From the NCBI RefSeq assembly GCF_012932215.1, contig NZ_CP048788.1:1488001-1552000 (forward strand): 64,000 nucleotides of DNA, given 5' to 3'. The DNA is from Roseobacter ponti. Its GTDB lineage: Bacteria; Pseudomonadota; Alphaproteobacteria; Rhodobacterales; Rhodobacteraceae. Below the pieces are notes generated by a model that saw nothing but the letters and a program-made list of their open reading frames with translations, was not told the DNA's origin and searched no databases. Positions 53,918-62,786 of the stretch are shown here, one piece after another (the stretch's first letter is position 1; each line of letters starts with the position of its first letter). The translations under genes were made by a program, and so were the position numbers.

Positions 53918-55007
53918 CCTCCGCATGCAGCAAAAGCCCGAGCGCGAGCATAACCGAAGCGACAGGCGGCGCCCATGCCGCCAGATAAACCGGGATCTGG
54001 CCATTCTCGCCGAGGATCTGCGCAAAGCTGCGGATAAAGTAGAGGCCGAACCCCAGAAGAACGGCGGCAAGCACAGCCACCCCGGTGCCGCCAAATCGCG
54101 TGTGGCGCATGGTAAAGGCGCTCGCCACCAGAACCATCGACATCAGAAAGAGCGGGCGCGCCAGTTCAGACTGCAGCCAGACGCGGTGCTGGCGTGAGGA
54201 AAACCCGGCCTGATCAAGCTGTCTGATGAAATCCGGCAGCGCCCAGATTGAAATGGAACCGGGGCGTCCGAAGCTTTCACGGATCCGCTCGAGGGTCAGC
54301 GTCGAGGGGATACGCAGCCGCTCGTGCGTGACGGCTGTGGCTTCGGCGTTGACGCCGGGTGCCAGCGGCCACTCCTTGGCATTGGTCAGCATCCAGGCGC
54401 CTTCCTCGAGGGCGGCACTTTGCGCGGCAACGCGCCGGCGCGGGCCGGTGTCGGGTGCATATTCCAGAAAAGTAACATCATAGAGCACGGAGGCGTCCTG
54501 ATTGGAGCGCCAGGCCCGGATCACAGTCTGGCCGGTTTCGCCGCCCTGGCGCAACCAGAGGCCCTCGCTGGAGATCGACAGGGTAGAGGCCCCGCCGCTC
54601 CGGTAGCTTTCTGTGAGCTGGCTGTATCTCGAAGACGTGCCCGCCACGATCGGGTTGAGCATGGTGACCGCAAAGGCGCCGATCAGCATGGCAACCGCCA
54701 CCGGTGCCATCAGTGCGCTGAGCGCTGAACGTCCGGCCGCACGGGTCGCGACGAGCTCTGAGGTGCGCGCGAAATTCACAAAAAGAACGATGGTCGCAAG
54801 GATCATGATCAGCGGCAGGATCTGGTTCACTGTTTCAGGTGCGTTGAGCAGTGTCAGCCCGACAAGCTGCCCGAATGAGACGCCGAGATCACCGAATTTC
54901 CGGGTCTGATCCACCAGATCCACGAGGGCCACGAGGGAGTAGAGGATCATAGTGATGATCAGGAAACTCCAGATAAAGCGGCGGGCGAAATAGATGTGCA
55001 GGATCAT
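53910..55007 (-). CDS. lptG: LPS export ABC transporter permease LptG
   Basis: A 365-residue inner-membrane permease with three helices at each end and a periplasmic beta-jellyroll. The start MILHIYFARRFIWSF and the C-terminal QSELARPLFLMSMVLVASAFTM match LptG. With LptF it forms the channel that pulls LPS from the membrane, powered by LptB2, which is not in this window. The ATG overlaps the lptF stop (ATGA at 55004-55007). Confidence 0.93.
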   Translation of the reverse strand: MILHIYFARRFIWSFLIITMILYSLVALVDLVDQTRKFGDLGVSFGQLVGLTLLNAPETVNQILPLIMILATIVLFVNFARTSELVATRAAGRSALSALMAPVAVAMLIGAFAVTMLNPIVAGTSSRYSQLTESYRSGGASTLSISSEGLWLRQGGETGQTVIRAWRSNQDASVLYDVTFLEYAPDTGPRRRVAAQSAALEEGAWMLTNAKEWPLAPGVNAEATAVTHERLRIPSTLTLERIRESFGRPGSISIWALPDFIRQLDQAGFSSRQHRVWLQSELARPLFLMSMVLVASAFTMRHTRFGGTGVAVLAAVLLGFGLYFIRSFAQILGENGQIPVYLAAWAPPVASVMLALGLLLHAEDG

Positions 55008-56131
55008 GCCGCGACCCCGCTGAACCGGCGCCTTATCCACCGCGGGCGGGCCGCGTACCAGAGCATTGCAAGCGCCAGTACTGCGCCGGCGAGAGAGGGC
55101 ACATAGAGCACCGGCCACATGTCGGGGTCACTGCGCACCGGATCAACCAGCGTGCTGCGTGCCCCGTCGAGCGCTACCAGCAGCAAAAAGGCGATAAAGG
55201 CCTCGCGCCAGATGCCAAAGCGCGAAAAGCCCCCGACCAGCAGTGTGCTGAAGCCGATCATCGCGGCCACCACGCAGAAGAACGGCTCCGCAAAGCGGGA
55301 GTGAAACTCTTCAGCCAGAGTGCCGGGGCTCTGACCGGTCTGCTCCGAGAGCAGATCAAAGGGCATTACCAGTTCAGGTGTCGTCAGGGTCCTCGCGCTG
55401 CGGCGGCCCTGGGCGTCATTGCTCACAAGGCTGGTGATATCGAAGGAAAAATCCCGGAAATTGGCCGTTGCCAGGCGCCGGTCGTCAGTGGTCAGACGCT
55501 GCGCCATCCCGTCCACCATAATGAGCGTGGTGCGGTTGTCGCTGCGGATCAGATAGGCTTCCTGGGCTGTGTATATGACACCTTCCTGCGGGTCGCGCCG
55601 GTCTGACAGAAAAACATCCCTCAGCACCCCGTCCACATCGATCGCGCGGGTATAAAACGTGACCCCGCGGGTCGGATTGAGAAAGGTGCCTTCGGTAAGG
55701 AGCCGCGCTGTGACATTCTGCGAAATCTCGGCTTCACGCTGATTGAGCTGCTGCTGGGCCATTGGCACAAGGAAATGATGCAGCACTGACGCCATCGCAA
55801 ATACGATGATCCCGTAATACAGCACCGGCCGCGCGAGGCGGAACGGGCCGGAGCCTGTGGCCTGCATGACCGTCAGTTCGCTTTCATTGCTCAGTCGGTT
55901 GGTGACATAAACGGCGGCACAGAAGGTGGCGATCGGGATCACGGTTGTGATCAGCTTCGGCAGCCCCAGAGCGGTAAATTCGAGAAAGATAAACGCCGAC
56001 TGGCCGTCGCTGATCAGGCGGTCAAACAGGATAACCGCGCGGTTGATCCAGAACACGGCCACCAGAACGAGCGCAAAAAAACCAAACAGGATCAGCAGTT
56101 GCGACAGGATATATCTGTCGATTCTGACCAC
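55004..56131 (-). CDS. lptF: LPS export ABC transporter permease LptF
   Basis: A 375-residue permease, partner of LptG. MVRIDRYILSQLLILFGFFAL begins it, LSNESELTVMQATGSGPFRLARPVLYYG is the cytoplasmic coupling helix, and the C-terminal FHSRFAEPFFCVVAAMIGFSTLL is typical. The GTG at 56131 has AAGGGG five to six bases upstream and gives the family start; the longer frame to 56761 runs antisense to pepA. It is divergent from pepA. Confidence 0.92.
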   Translation of the reverse strand: MVRIDRYILSQLLILFGFFALVLVAVFWINRAVILFDRLISDGQSAFIFLEFTALGLPKLITTVIPIATFCAAVYVTNRLSNESELTVMQATGSGPFRLARPVLYYGIIVFAMASVLHHFLVPMAQQQLNQREAEISQNVTARLLTEGTFLNPTRGVTFYTRAIDVDGVLRDVFLSDRRDPQEGVIYTAQEAYLIRSDNRTTLIMVDGMAQRLTTDDRRLATANFRDFSFDITSLVSNDAQGRRSARTLTTPELVMPFDLLSEQTGQSPGTLAEEFHSRFAEPFFCVVAAMIGFSTLLVGGFSRFGIWREAFIAFLLLVALDGARSTLVDPVRSDPDMWPVLYVPSLAGAVLALAMLWYAARPRWIRRRFSGVAA

Positions 56132-56266
56132 CCGTACCCCTTTCAGTTTTTTGCCTGTGTTTTTTTCAGAATAGACCAGAATGTGCTGCGGTAAAACTGC
56201 TATCTGGCCTTCGGCCGTCAGCCGCGCTAGGTCGGTGGAGGAATGCAATCCCAGGAGGCCCGATCC

Positions 56267-57739
56267 ATGACCACGCCGACCCCCGTGACATTTTCCGAAA
56301 CCGATATTGAGAAGCTGGCCGGACATGAGGGCCGCGTCGCCATCATCGTGGATACGGAAGGCAAAACAGATGCGGCCGGGCGCCGGGTCAACCGGCTGAG
56401 CAAGGGCGCGCTGAACCGCGCGCTTGAGGCGCGCGCCGAAAAGGATCTTAAACCCGGTAAGGTGTTCACGCTGGCCTGGCCTGCGGGCATGAAGGCGGAG
56501 GCGGTCGATGTGCTTTGCCTGCCGCGCCGGTCCGGCGACACCGTGGCGCGAAAAGGCGGCGCAGTGCTCGGCCGTCTGCGCGGTAAGGCGGATCTGTTGC
56601 TGGCTGCCGGGCGGGCGCGGCGTGTGGCCCATGTGGTCTCGGGGGCTGTGCTGCGGGATTATGATTTCAACGTGCACAAGACCGGGGCGGAAGCCGCGAA
56701 AGGCACAATTGAAGTGATGTGCAGTGATTCGGCGGCCGCCAGAGAGACAGCGGCTCCACATCTGGCACTGGCGGACGGGTGCTTTTTCGCCCGCGACCTC
56801 GTCAATGAGCCTGCCAATATTCTGACCACCACCGAATTCGCCAGCCGCCTGGCGGATATGGAAAAGCTGGGTCTGTCGGTGGAAGTGCTGGAAGAAGACA
56901 AGCTGGAAGAGCTTGGCATGCGCACTCTGCTTGCGGTGGGTCAGGGCTCCGCGAGCCCGTCAAAAGTGGTGGTGATGCAGTGGAACGGCGGTGCCGCGGG
57001 CGAAGCCCCGCTGGCGCTCGTCGGGAAGGGTGTGGTTTTTGATACCGGTGGTATCAGCCTGAAACCCGCCGCCGGTATGGAAGACATGACCATGGATATG
57101 GGCGGTGCCGGTACGGTTGCCGGTGTGATGCGTGCGCTGGCACTGCGCGGTGCCAAAGCAAATGTCGTGGGGCTGGTCGGGCTGGTGGAAAACATGCCGT
57201 CGGGCACCGCGATCCGCCCTGGCGATGTGGTGAAATCAATGAAAGGCGATACCGTCGAGATCCTGAATACCGATGCAGAAGGCCGTCTCGTGCTCTGTGA
57301 CGTGATGTGGTACGCTCAGGAACGGTTTGAGCCGGCCGGTATGATCGATCTGGCGACGCTGACCGGCGCGATCATCATCGGGCTTGGTCATGAAAACGCC
57401 GGTGTCTTCTCCAACGACGACACGCTGTGTAACCGCTTTCTCAAAGCCGCGGAGGCCGAGGGCGAGGGTGCCTGGCGGATGCCGCTGGGCGAGGCTTACG
57501 ACGATATGCTGAAATCCCCGATCGCGGATATGAAAAACATCGGCGGGCGACCTGCAGGCTCAATCACCGCCGCGCAGTATCTGCAGCGCTTTGTCAAAGA
57601 CGGTATGCCGTGGATCCATCTGGATATTGCCGGTGTGGCTTCGGTGAAATCGGAAACACCCCTGGCGCCCAAAGGGGCGACCGGCTGGGGCGTTCGCGCG
57701 CTCGACCGGCTCGTGGCGGATCATTTCGAGACGGAATAA
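56267..57739 (+). CDS. pepA: Leucyl aminopeptidase (M17)
   Basis: A 490-residue cytosolic exopeptidase with two metal ions. GKGVVFDTGGISLKPAAGMEDMTMDMGGAG, the metal and catalytic NTDAEGRLVL and IDLATLTGAIIIGLG are diagnostic of M17. AGGAGG is nine bases before the ATG at 56267. In some bacteria PepA also binds DNA; nothing here decides that. The holC gene follows after five bases, the standard pepA-holC order. Confidence 0.96.
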   Translation: MTTPTPVTFSETDIEKLAGHEGRVAIIVDTEGKTDAAGRRVNRLSKGALNRALEARAEKDLKPGKVFTLAWPAGMKAEAVDVLCLPRRSGDTVARKGGAVLGRLRGKADLLLAAGRARRVAHVVSGAVLRDYDFNVHKTGAEAAKGTIEVMCSDSAAARETAAPHLALADGCFFARDLVNEPANILTTTEFASRLADMEKLGLSVEVLEEDKLEELGMRTLLAVGQGSASPSKVVVMQWNGGAAGEAPLALVGKGVVFDTGGISLKPAAGMEDMTMDMGGAGTVAGVMRALALRGAKANVVGLVGLVENMPSGTAIRPGDVVKSMKGDTVEILNTDAEGRLVLCDVMWYAQERFEPAGMIDLATLTGAIIIGLGHENAGVFSNDDTLCNRFLKAAEAEGEGAWRMPLGEAYDDMLKSPIADMKNIGGRPAGSITAAQYLQRFVKDGMPWIHLDIAGVASVKSETPLAPKGATGWGVRALDRLVADHFETE

Positions 57740-57744
57740 CCGCT

Positions 57745-58206
57745 GTGGGTATGGCGATGTTCTATCACCTGACGCGGCGACCGATGGAGGACACGCTTGC
57801 GATGCTGCTGGGCAGGGCGGCGGGGGCAGGGTGGAAGGTCGCGGTGCGCGGCACTGACCGGGCGCGGCTGGAATGGCTCGACATGAAACTCTGGCAGGGC
57901 CCGGCGGACGGGTTTCCGGCCCATGGACTGGCGGGCGGCGCGCATGACGCTGTGCAGCCGGTCCTGCTGACAACGCAGGAGGGGCCGGCGGGAAATGGCG
58001 CGCGCTGTGTCATGAGCATCGACGGGGCACCGGTTACGCCCTTGGAAGTCGCGGACCTGGAGCGTGTCTGCGTGCTTTTTGACGGCAATGACCCGCATGC
58101 GCTGGACGTGGCGCGCGCGCAGTGGAAAGTGCTGAAAGACGCAGGCGTGCCGGCACAGTACTGGTCCGAGGAATCGGGGAGCTGGGAAAAGAAAGCCGGC
58201 ACCTGA
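57745..58206 (+). CDS. holC: DNA polymerase III subunit chi
   Basis: A 153-residue chi subunit that links the clamp loader to SSB. FYHLTRRPMEDTLAMLLGRAAGAGWKVAVRG, the LW in KLWQGPADGFPAHGLAGG, PVLLTTQEG and RVCVLFDGNDPHAL follow the family. The GTG at 57745, five bases after the pepA stop, gives the usual short N-terminus; ATGs at 57751 and 57757 are alternatives. Its stop abuts the convergent protease gene with no gap. Confidence 0.93.
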   Translation: MGMAMFYHLTRRPMEDTLAMLLGRAAGAGWKVAVRGTDRARLEWLDMKLWQGPADGFPAHGLAGGAHDAVQPVLLTTQEGPAGNGARCVMSIDGAPVTPLEVADLERVCVLFDGNDPHALDVARAQWKVLKDAGVPAQYWSEESGSWEKKAGT

Positions 58207-58788
58207 TCAGCGTGTGAGGGTCAGCTCTCCGCCCTCAATCTCGATCCGGCCCCACCGTTGCAGATAGGTCATGCCCAGCAGTGACTGCGACATCTCTCCG
58301 GCGTTCACGGTGGCGGGCAGGTTGCGGTCGGTGACGGCACCCAGTGTGACACTCTCCAGCCAGACCGGTGCGGTGCGCACCTCGCCGTTGGCCGTCATCG
58401 CCCGGCCAATATAGTTCAGCGCCTGCGGATCGAGGCCCGCGCGGCGGGCGTCTTCCTGTGTCAGCACCATATCGGTGGCGCCGGTGTCGAGCACAAAGAG
58501 CGTGGATGCCCCGTTCACATCCGCCCGGATATAGTAATGGCCGTCGGGGCTGCGCGGCACGACGATCTGGCCGGTCTCAGCAAAGCTGGTCTGTTGCGGC
58601 ATGACCGTCTGGCGGATGTCTCCCCAGAGCCCGTATGCTGCAACCACGCCGAAAAAGATCAGCACCCAGATCGCCAGCGACTGCAGTGTTCTGTTCAGCG
58701 ACATGCGGTTCTGCGCCACGAAAAAGCCTGCGATCATCAGACCGAGAAGCACAAGATAGATCAGACTGCCGATATCATCGCCCTGCAC
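58207..58788 (-). CDS. Retropepsin-like aspartic protease, membrane-anchored
   Basis: A 193-residue protein with two N-terminal helices (YLVLLGLMIAGFF and LAIWVLIFFGVVAAYGL), then a periplasmic domain. VLDTGATDMVLTQEDARRAGL carries the single DTGA active-site motif, so it would work as a dimer like retroviral protease. SLLGMTYLQRWGRIEIEGGELTLTR is the usual ending of this clan AA family (TIGR02281-type). Substrate unknown. The stop directly abuts the holC stop. Confidence 0.88.
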   Translation of the reverse strand: MQGDDIGSLIYLVLLGLMIAGFFVAQNRMSLNRTLQSLAIWVLIFFGVVAAYGLWGDIRQTVMPQQTSFAETGQIVVPRSPDGHYYIRADVNGASTLFVLDTGATDMVLTQEDARRAGLDPQALNYIGRAMTANGEVRTAPVWLESVTLGAVTDRNLPATVNAGEMSQSLLGMTYLQRWGRIEIEGGELTLTR

Positions 58789-58841
58789 GGGATATCCTTT
58801 GCGTTGTTACCGCACCGATATAGGAAGCCGTGTGCGCGATG

Positions 58842-59474
58842 TCAGCCCGCGCCGGGACCAAAGCCGAAGGCCGAGAGCCCGTCGAGCACGAACTGAACGG
58901 ACAGGGCCGCCAGCAGCATGCCCATCAGGCGGGTCACCACGGTGATGCCGGTTTTACCCAGAGCACGTTCAATGAGCCCGCTGGCCAGGAAAAAGGCTAC
59001 GACGATGATCATCACGAGACCGGTAGCGCCGAGTACGGTGACAGTGCCTTCGAGCCCCGGACGCTGACCAATGAGCAGAATGACCGAGGCAATGGCGCCG
59101 GGTCCGGCGATGAGCGGGATGGCCAGGGGAAAGACCGACGGGTCATCCTGATCGTCTTCGTCCGAGCGGTCCTCACGGCGTTTGGTGCGGCGCTCAAAGA
59201 GCATGTCGAGGGCTGTCAGAAAAAGCAGGATACCACCCGACACCCGGAATGCGGGCATAGAGATGCCAATGAAGCTCAGCAGTGCCTCACCGAAGATGGC
59301 AAAGGCCAGCAGAACAAACACGCCCACAAGTGTCGCGCGCAGGGCGATACGGCGGCGCAGGTTGGCCGGCATGCCCCGGGTCATGGCCACAAAGAGCGGG
59401 GCAAGACCGATGGGATCGATCACCACGAACATGGTAACGAAGGCGGTGATCATAAAGGCAGTGTCAGGTATCAT
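58842..59474 (-). CDS. MarC family integral membrane protein
   Basis: A 210-residue six-helix protein of the MarC/YhgN family. FVVIDPIGLAPLFVAMTRG at about 17-35, FGEALLSFIGISMPAFRVSGGILLFLTALDML and PLAIPLIAGPGAIASVILL are family signatures. The physiological role is not settled; antibiotic-resistance involvement was withdrawn for E. coli MarC. It lies 55 bases downstream of the ABC-F gene on the same strand. Confidence 0.9.
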   Translation of the reverse strand: MIPDTAFMITAFVTMFVVIDPIGLAPLFVAMTRGMPANLRRRIALRATLVGVFVLLAFAIFGEALLSFIGISMPAFRVSGGILLFLTALDMLFERRTKRREDRSDEDDQDDPSVFPLAIPLIAGPGAIASVILLIGQRPGLEGTVTVLGATGLVMIIVVAFFLASGLIERALGKTGITVVTRLMGMLLAALSVQFVLDGLSAFGFGPGAG

Positions 59475-59529
59475 TAACTGTCCTGCCCGGGGGCTGCCCC
59501 GGACCCTGATGTGATTGCAGGCAGACGTC

Positions 59530-61392
59530 TCAGCGGTCAGGCCCGGCGGTTTCGAGTTTTTCCAGCGCGGTCATCCAGAGCGTTTCAGCCCGTTCGAGTG
59601 CTTCCATCACTTCGGCGTATTTCCTGTTCCAGACTTCCAGTTCGCCGCCCTTGGCGTCTTCGTAAAGTGCCGGGTCGGCCAGTTTGCCGGCGAGCCTGTC
59701 GCGCATTTCGTTGAGCTTTTCCACCCGGGTTTCGGATTTGCGCACCTCTGATTTCAGTGCCAGGATTTCGTCCCGGCTGGCGCGACGGGCCTCGGCTACC
59801 GCTTTGGGCTTTGCGGATCTGCTCACCGGTTTCGCCGGGGTCAGCAGCATACGGCGATAGGCCTCAAGATCGTCTTCGTAGGGTTTCACGGTGCCGTTTG
59901 AGACCAGCCAGAGCCGGTCTGCGACCATGCTCAACAGGTGCATGTCGTGGCTCACGAGAATCACCGCGCCGGAATAGCGTGTCAGCGCCTCTACCAGTGC
60001 TTCGCGGCTTTCGATGTCCAGGTGGTTGGTCGGCTCGTCGAGAATAAGCAGGTGTGGCGCATCCAGCGTGGCGAGCAGGAGTGACAGGCGTGCTTTCTGT
60101 CCGCCCGAAAGCCGGCCCACTTCTGTCTCAGCCTGATCCGGTCCCAGCCCGAAGCCCGCAAGCTGCGCGCGCAGCTTTGAGTGCTGCACATCCGGACGGG
60201 CCGAAATCATATGCTGCAGCGGCGTTTCATTGACGTGCAGTTCCTCGACCTGGTGCTGGGCGAAAAAGCCGACGCGCAGCTTGCCGGCGCGGATTTCCTT
60301 GCCGTCCATCAGCACAAGACGGTTGCTCAGCAGCTTTGACAGGGTCGATTTGCCCTGGCCGTTTTTGCCCAGAAGCGCGATGCGGTCATCCTGGTCGATA
60401 CGCAGATTGAGCCTGTTCAGCACGGGTGTGCCGTTATACCCGGTGGATCCGCCCTCGATAGAGATGATCGGCGGCGACAGTTCTTCAGGCTCGGGGAAGG
60501 TAAAGACGCGCTTGGCCACCTGCTCGGGCGAGGCGATCATATCCATTTTTTCGATCATTTTCAGGCGGGACTGGGCCTGTTTTGCCTTAGATGCCTTGGC
60601 TTTGAAGCGATCGACAAAAGACTGCATGTGATCGCGCCGGGCCTGCTGTTTTTTCGCCATCGCGGCCTGAACGGCACGCTGTTCCGCACGTTGCCGGGCG
60701 AACTGGTCATAGGGGCCCTGATAGAACGTGAGCTTGCGGTCTTCGAGATGCAGGATGGCGCCCACTGCGCGGTTCAGCAGACCGCGGTCGTGGCTGATGA
60801 TGATGACCGTATGCGGGTACTTCGCAAGATAGGCCTCAAGCCAGAGCGCGCCTTCGAGATCGAGATAGTTCGTGGGCTCGTCCAGCAGCAGCAGATCGGG
60901 CTGGGCAAAGAGCACGGCGGCCAGCGCCACGCGCATCCGCCAGCCGCCGGAGAAGTCAGAGCAGGGCATGCGCTGTTCGGCATCGTCAAATCCGAGGCCT
61001 TTGAGAATGCTTGCTGCGCGTCCCTCGGCCGACCATGCGTCGATATCCGCCAGCCGGGTCTGAATCTCGGCAATGCGGGTGGGCTCGGTGGCCGTGTCGG
61101 CCTCGGCCAGCAGGCTCGCGCGCTCGGTATCGGCTTCAAGAACGGTATCGATCAGGGATGTCGACGAGGAGGGCACCTCCTGCGCCACGCCGCCGATCTT
61201 TGCCCGCGAGGGCAGGGCGATGTCGCCGCCGTCAAGACCAAGCTCGCCGCGGATGATCTTAAAAAGGGTGGTTTTGCCGGCACCGTTGCGACCGACAAGG
61301 CCCACTTTGTGGCCGTCGGGAATGACCGCGCTGGCGCCCTCAAAGAGAGGGCGGCCTTCGACAGAATAGCTGATATCCGAGATCCGTAACAT
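59530..61392 (-). CDS. ABC-F ATPase, YheS-like
   Basis: A 620-residue soluble protein with two ATPase domains. First domain: GRNGAGKTT, FSGGWRMRVALAAVLF, LLLLDEPTNYLD. Second: GKNGQGKST, LSGGQKARLSLLLATL, LLILDEPTNHLD. A C-terminal coiled coil (ARRASRDEILALKSEVRKSETRVEKLNEMRD) completes it. The SGGWRM signature and length suit the YheS/ABC-F group that acts on ribosomes. The ATG at 61392 is the family start. It is distinct from the Uup-type protein earlier in the window. Confidence 0.92.
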   Translation of the reverse strand: MLRISDISYSVEGRPLFEGASAVIPDGHKVGLVGRNGAGKTTLFKIIRGELGLDGGDIALPSRAKIGGVAQEVPSSSTSLIDTVLEADTERASLLAEADTATEPTRIAEIQTRLADIDAWSAEGRAASILKGLGFDDAEQRMPCSDFSGGWRMRVALAAVLFAQPDLLLLDEPTNYLDLEGALWLEAYLAKYPHTVIIISHDRGLLNRAVGAILHLEDRKLTFYQGPYDQFARQRAEQRAVQAAMAKKQQARRDHMQSFVDRFKAKASKAKQAQSRLKMIEKMDMIASPEQVAKRVFTFPEPEELSPPIISIEGGSTGYNGTPVLNRLNLRIDQDDRIALLGKNGQGKSTLSKLLSNRLVLMDGKEIRAGKLRVGFFAQHQVEELHVNETPLQHMISARPDVQHSKLRAQLAGFGLGPDQAETEVGRLSGGQKARLSLLLATLDAPHLLILDEPTNHLDIESREALVEALTRYSGAVILVSHDMHLLSMVADRLWLVSNGTVKPYEDDLEAYRRMLLTPAKPVSRSAKPKAVAEARRASRDEILALKSEVRKSETRVEKLNEMRDRLAGKLADPALYEDAKGGELEVWNRKYAEVMEALERAETLWMTALEKLETAGPDR

Positions 61393-61699
61393 GAACGCTG
61401 CACTGAAGCAGGCGGGCGTCAGTGTCAATGTGTGACAGCACCCGGACGTGTGCCAGCGCTTTGCACGGCCGGCCATACCAGGGCAGGGGGCAGGGCACGC
61501 TCACCGCAGACGCCGTGCGGTTCGGGGGCGCAGGCCGAGCCCGGGCGAAGTCCGATATGCGGATAAGCACGGAGGGCGCGGGTGCAGACGTGCCCGGCAG
61601 GCCTCGTAAATCAGAGGCTGCTCACCCCGCAATAATCCGCTTTAACCGGGCGGGGTCGCGTGATAGATGCGCCGCAAATGAACACCCAGGAGATTTCCA
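61393..61699. other. Gene-free region upstream of ndk
   Basis: The 307 bases between the divergent ABC-F and ndk starts hold no credible gene; open frames here are short and Arg-rich. The AGGAG of ndk is at the right end. I see no clear promoter or RNA fold. Confidence 0.5.
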
Positions 61700-62122
61700 A
61701 TGGCTCTCGAACGCACATTTTCGATCATCAAACCCGACGCCACACGCCGCAACCTGACCGGCAAAATCAACGCCAAGTTTGAGGACGCCGGCCTGCGCAT
61801 CATCGCGCAGAAACGCATTCACATGACCAAAGCCCAGGCCGGTGCTTTTTACGCCGTGCACGCAGAACGCCCGTTCTATGACGAGCTGTGCGAATTCATG
61901 GCGTCCGAGCCGGTTGTCGTGCAGGTTCTTGAGGGTGAGAATGCAATCTCGAAAAACCGTGAAGTGATGGGGGCAACCAACCCTTCCGATGCCGCACCAG
62001 GGACCATCCGCGCAGAATTCGCTGAAAGCGTTGGCGAGAATTCCGTGCATGGCTCCGATGCACCCGAAACGGCAGCAGAAGAAATCGCTTATTTCTTCTC
62101 GGGCACTGAGCTGGTCGGCTGA
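61700..62122 (+). CDS. ndk: Nucleoside diphosphate kinase
   Basis: A 140-residue kinase that balances NTP pools by transferring phosphate through the active-site His117 in [27 protein letters not shown] and [17 protein letters not shown] are standard. AGGAG is six bases before the ATG. It stands alone and is followed by a strong terminator. Confidence 0.98.
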   Translation: MALERTFSIIKPDATRRNLTGKINAKFEDAGLRIIAQKRIHMTKAQAGAFYAVHAERPFYDELCEFMASEPVVVQVLEGENAISKNREVMGATNPSDAAPGTIRAEFAESVGENSVHGSDAPETAAEEIAYFFSGTELVG

Positions 62123-62149
62123 ACCGGCCGGACAACTGATGTTTTAAGA

Positions 62150-62174
62150 GGGTCGGCCTGCGCCGGCCCTTTTT
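62150..62174 (+). terminator. Rho-independent terminator of ndk
   Basis: GGGTCGGC-CTGC-GCCGGCCC is an 8-bp stem (one G-T pair) followed by TTTTT, 28 bases after the ndk stop. The convergent TfoX-type gene ends four bases beyond. Confidence 0.85.
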
Positions 62175-62177
62175 GCA

Positions 62178-62510
62178 TTAAACGCCTGGCGGGCGCACGC
62201 CGATCTGGTCCATCATCCGCTCAAAGGCGTCCGCGTTTTCGTCGAATGCTTCGGCGCGGATGGCGTCGAACCTTTTGCGCAGGGCCTTCTTTTCTTCGCC
62301 CTGGCAGTCGTTCCACGGGCGGTTCTGCAGTGCCATAACCAGAACATAGTAACCGATGAAGTGAGGTTTGGTGCCTGCGCGCAAAAGCCGGGCATAAGCG
62401 GCATCCGCGCCGATCCGTCGCAGGGCATCTGCCGACATGATACCGGCATCCGCGCAGGCCGCCTCATAGGCGGGACCGAGATTTCTGATGGATGAGACCG
62501 GGTCAGACAC
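62178..62510 (-). CDS. TfoX C-terminal-domain protein
   Basis: A 110-residue protein. SIRNLGPAYEAACADAGIMSADALRRIGADAAYARLL is the helix-hairpin-helix pattern of the TfoX/Sxy C-terminal domain, and FIGYYVLVMALQNRPWNDC the usual ending. The N-terminal TfoX domain of the competence regulator is absent, as in many stand-alone forms. A role in competence cannot be claimed. Confidence 0.85.
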   Translation of the reverse strand: MSDPVSSIRNLGPAYEAACADAGIMSADALRRIGADAAYARLLRAGTKPHFIGYYVLVMALQNRPWNDCQGEEKKALRKRFDAIRAEAFDENADAFERMMDQIGVRPPGV

Positions 62511-62563
62511 GCCTGCACTCTGGCGCGCCGGATGGGCGGGATCAAGGAGAGATTCGGCCTCGC

Positions 62564-62680
62564 TCAGAGGCTCGCGTAATCCGTGATCGGCGGCTCTGGC
62601 TTATCCGTTTTTTCCGGCTCTGGCTTTTCGGATTTCTCCGGGGGCCGGGGGGCGGGTGGTTTTTGCTGCTCGTCATGCAT
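62564..62680 (-). CDS. Small proline/glutamate-rich protein of 38 residues
   Basis: ATG at 62680, stop at 62564, with an AGGAT seven bases upstream. The product MHDEQQKPPAPRPPEKSEK continues as Pro-Glu-Lys repeats and ends PPITDYASL. It is too short for standard gene calls and lacks any domain. The coherent repeat and the ribosome site support translation. It lies 53 bases before the TfoX-type gene on the same strand. Confidence 0.45.
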   Translation of the reverse strand: MHDEQQKPPAPRPPEKSEKPEPEKTDKPEPPITDYASL

Positions 62681-62786
62681 GGCATATCCTGCTCGGGTTC
62701 TGCGTTCCTTACACCCGTTCCATCTAAAAGGGTTTTCTGCCGGTGCCGGGGCCGTTGCATGGCCATAGTGTGACGCGACGGGATAA

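Noticed and set aside
61422-61757. 111-codon plus-strand frame running into ndk
   Set aside because: Overlaps ndk in another frame, Arg/Ala-rich and without a ribosome site.
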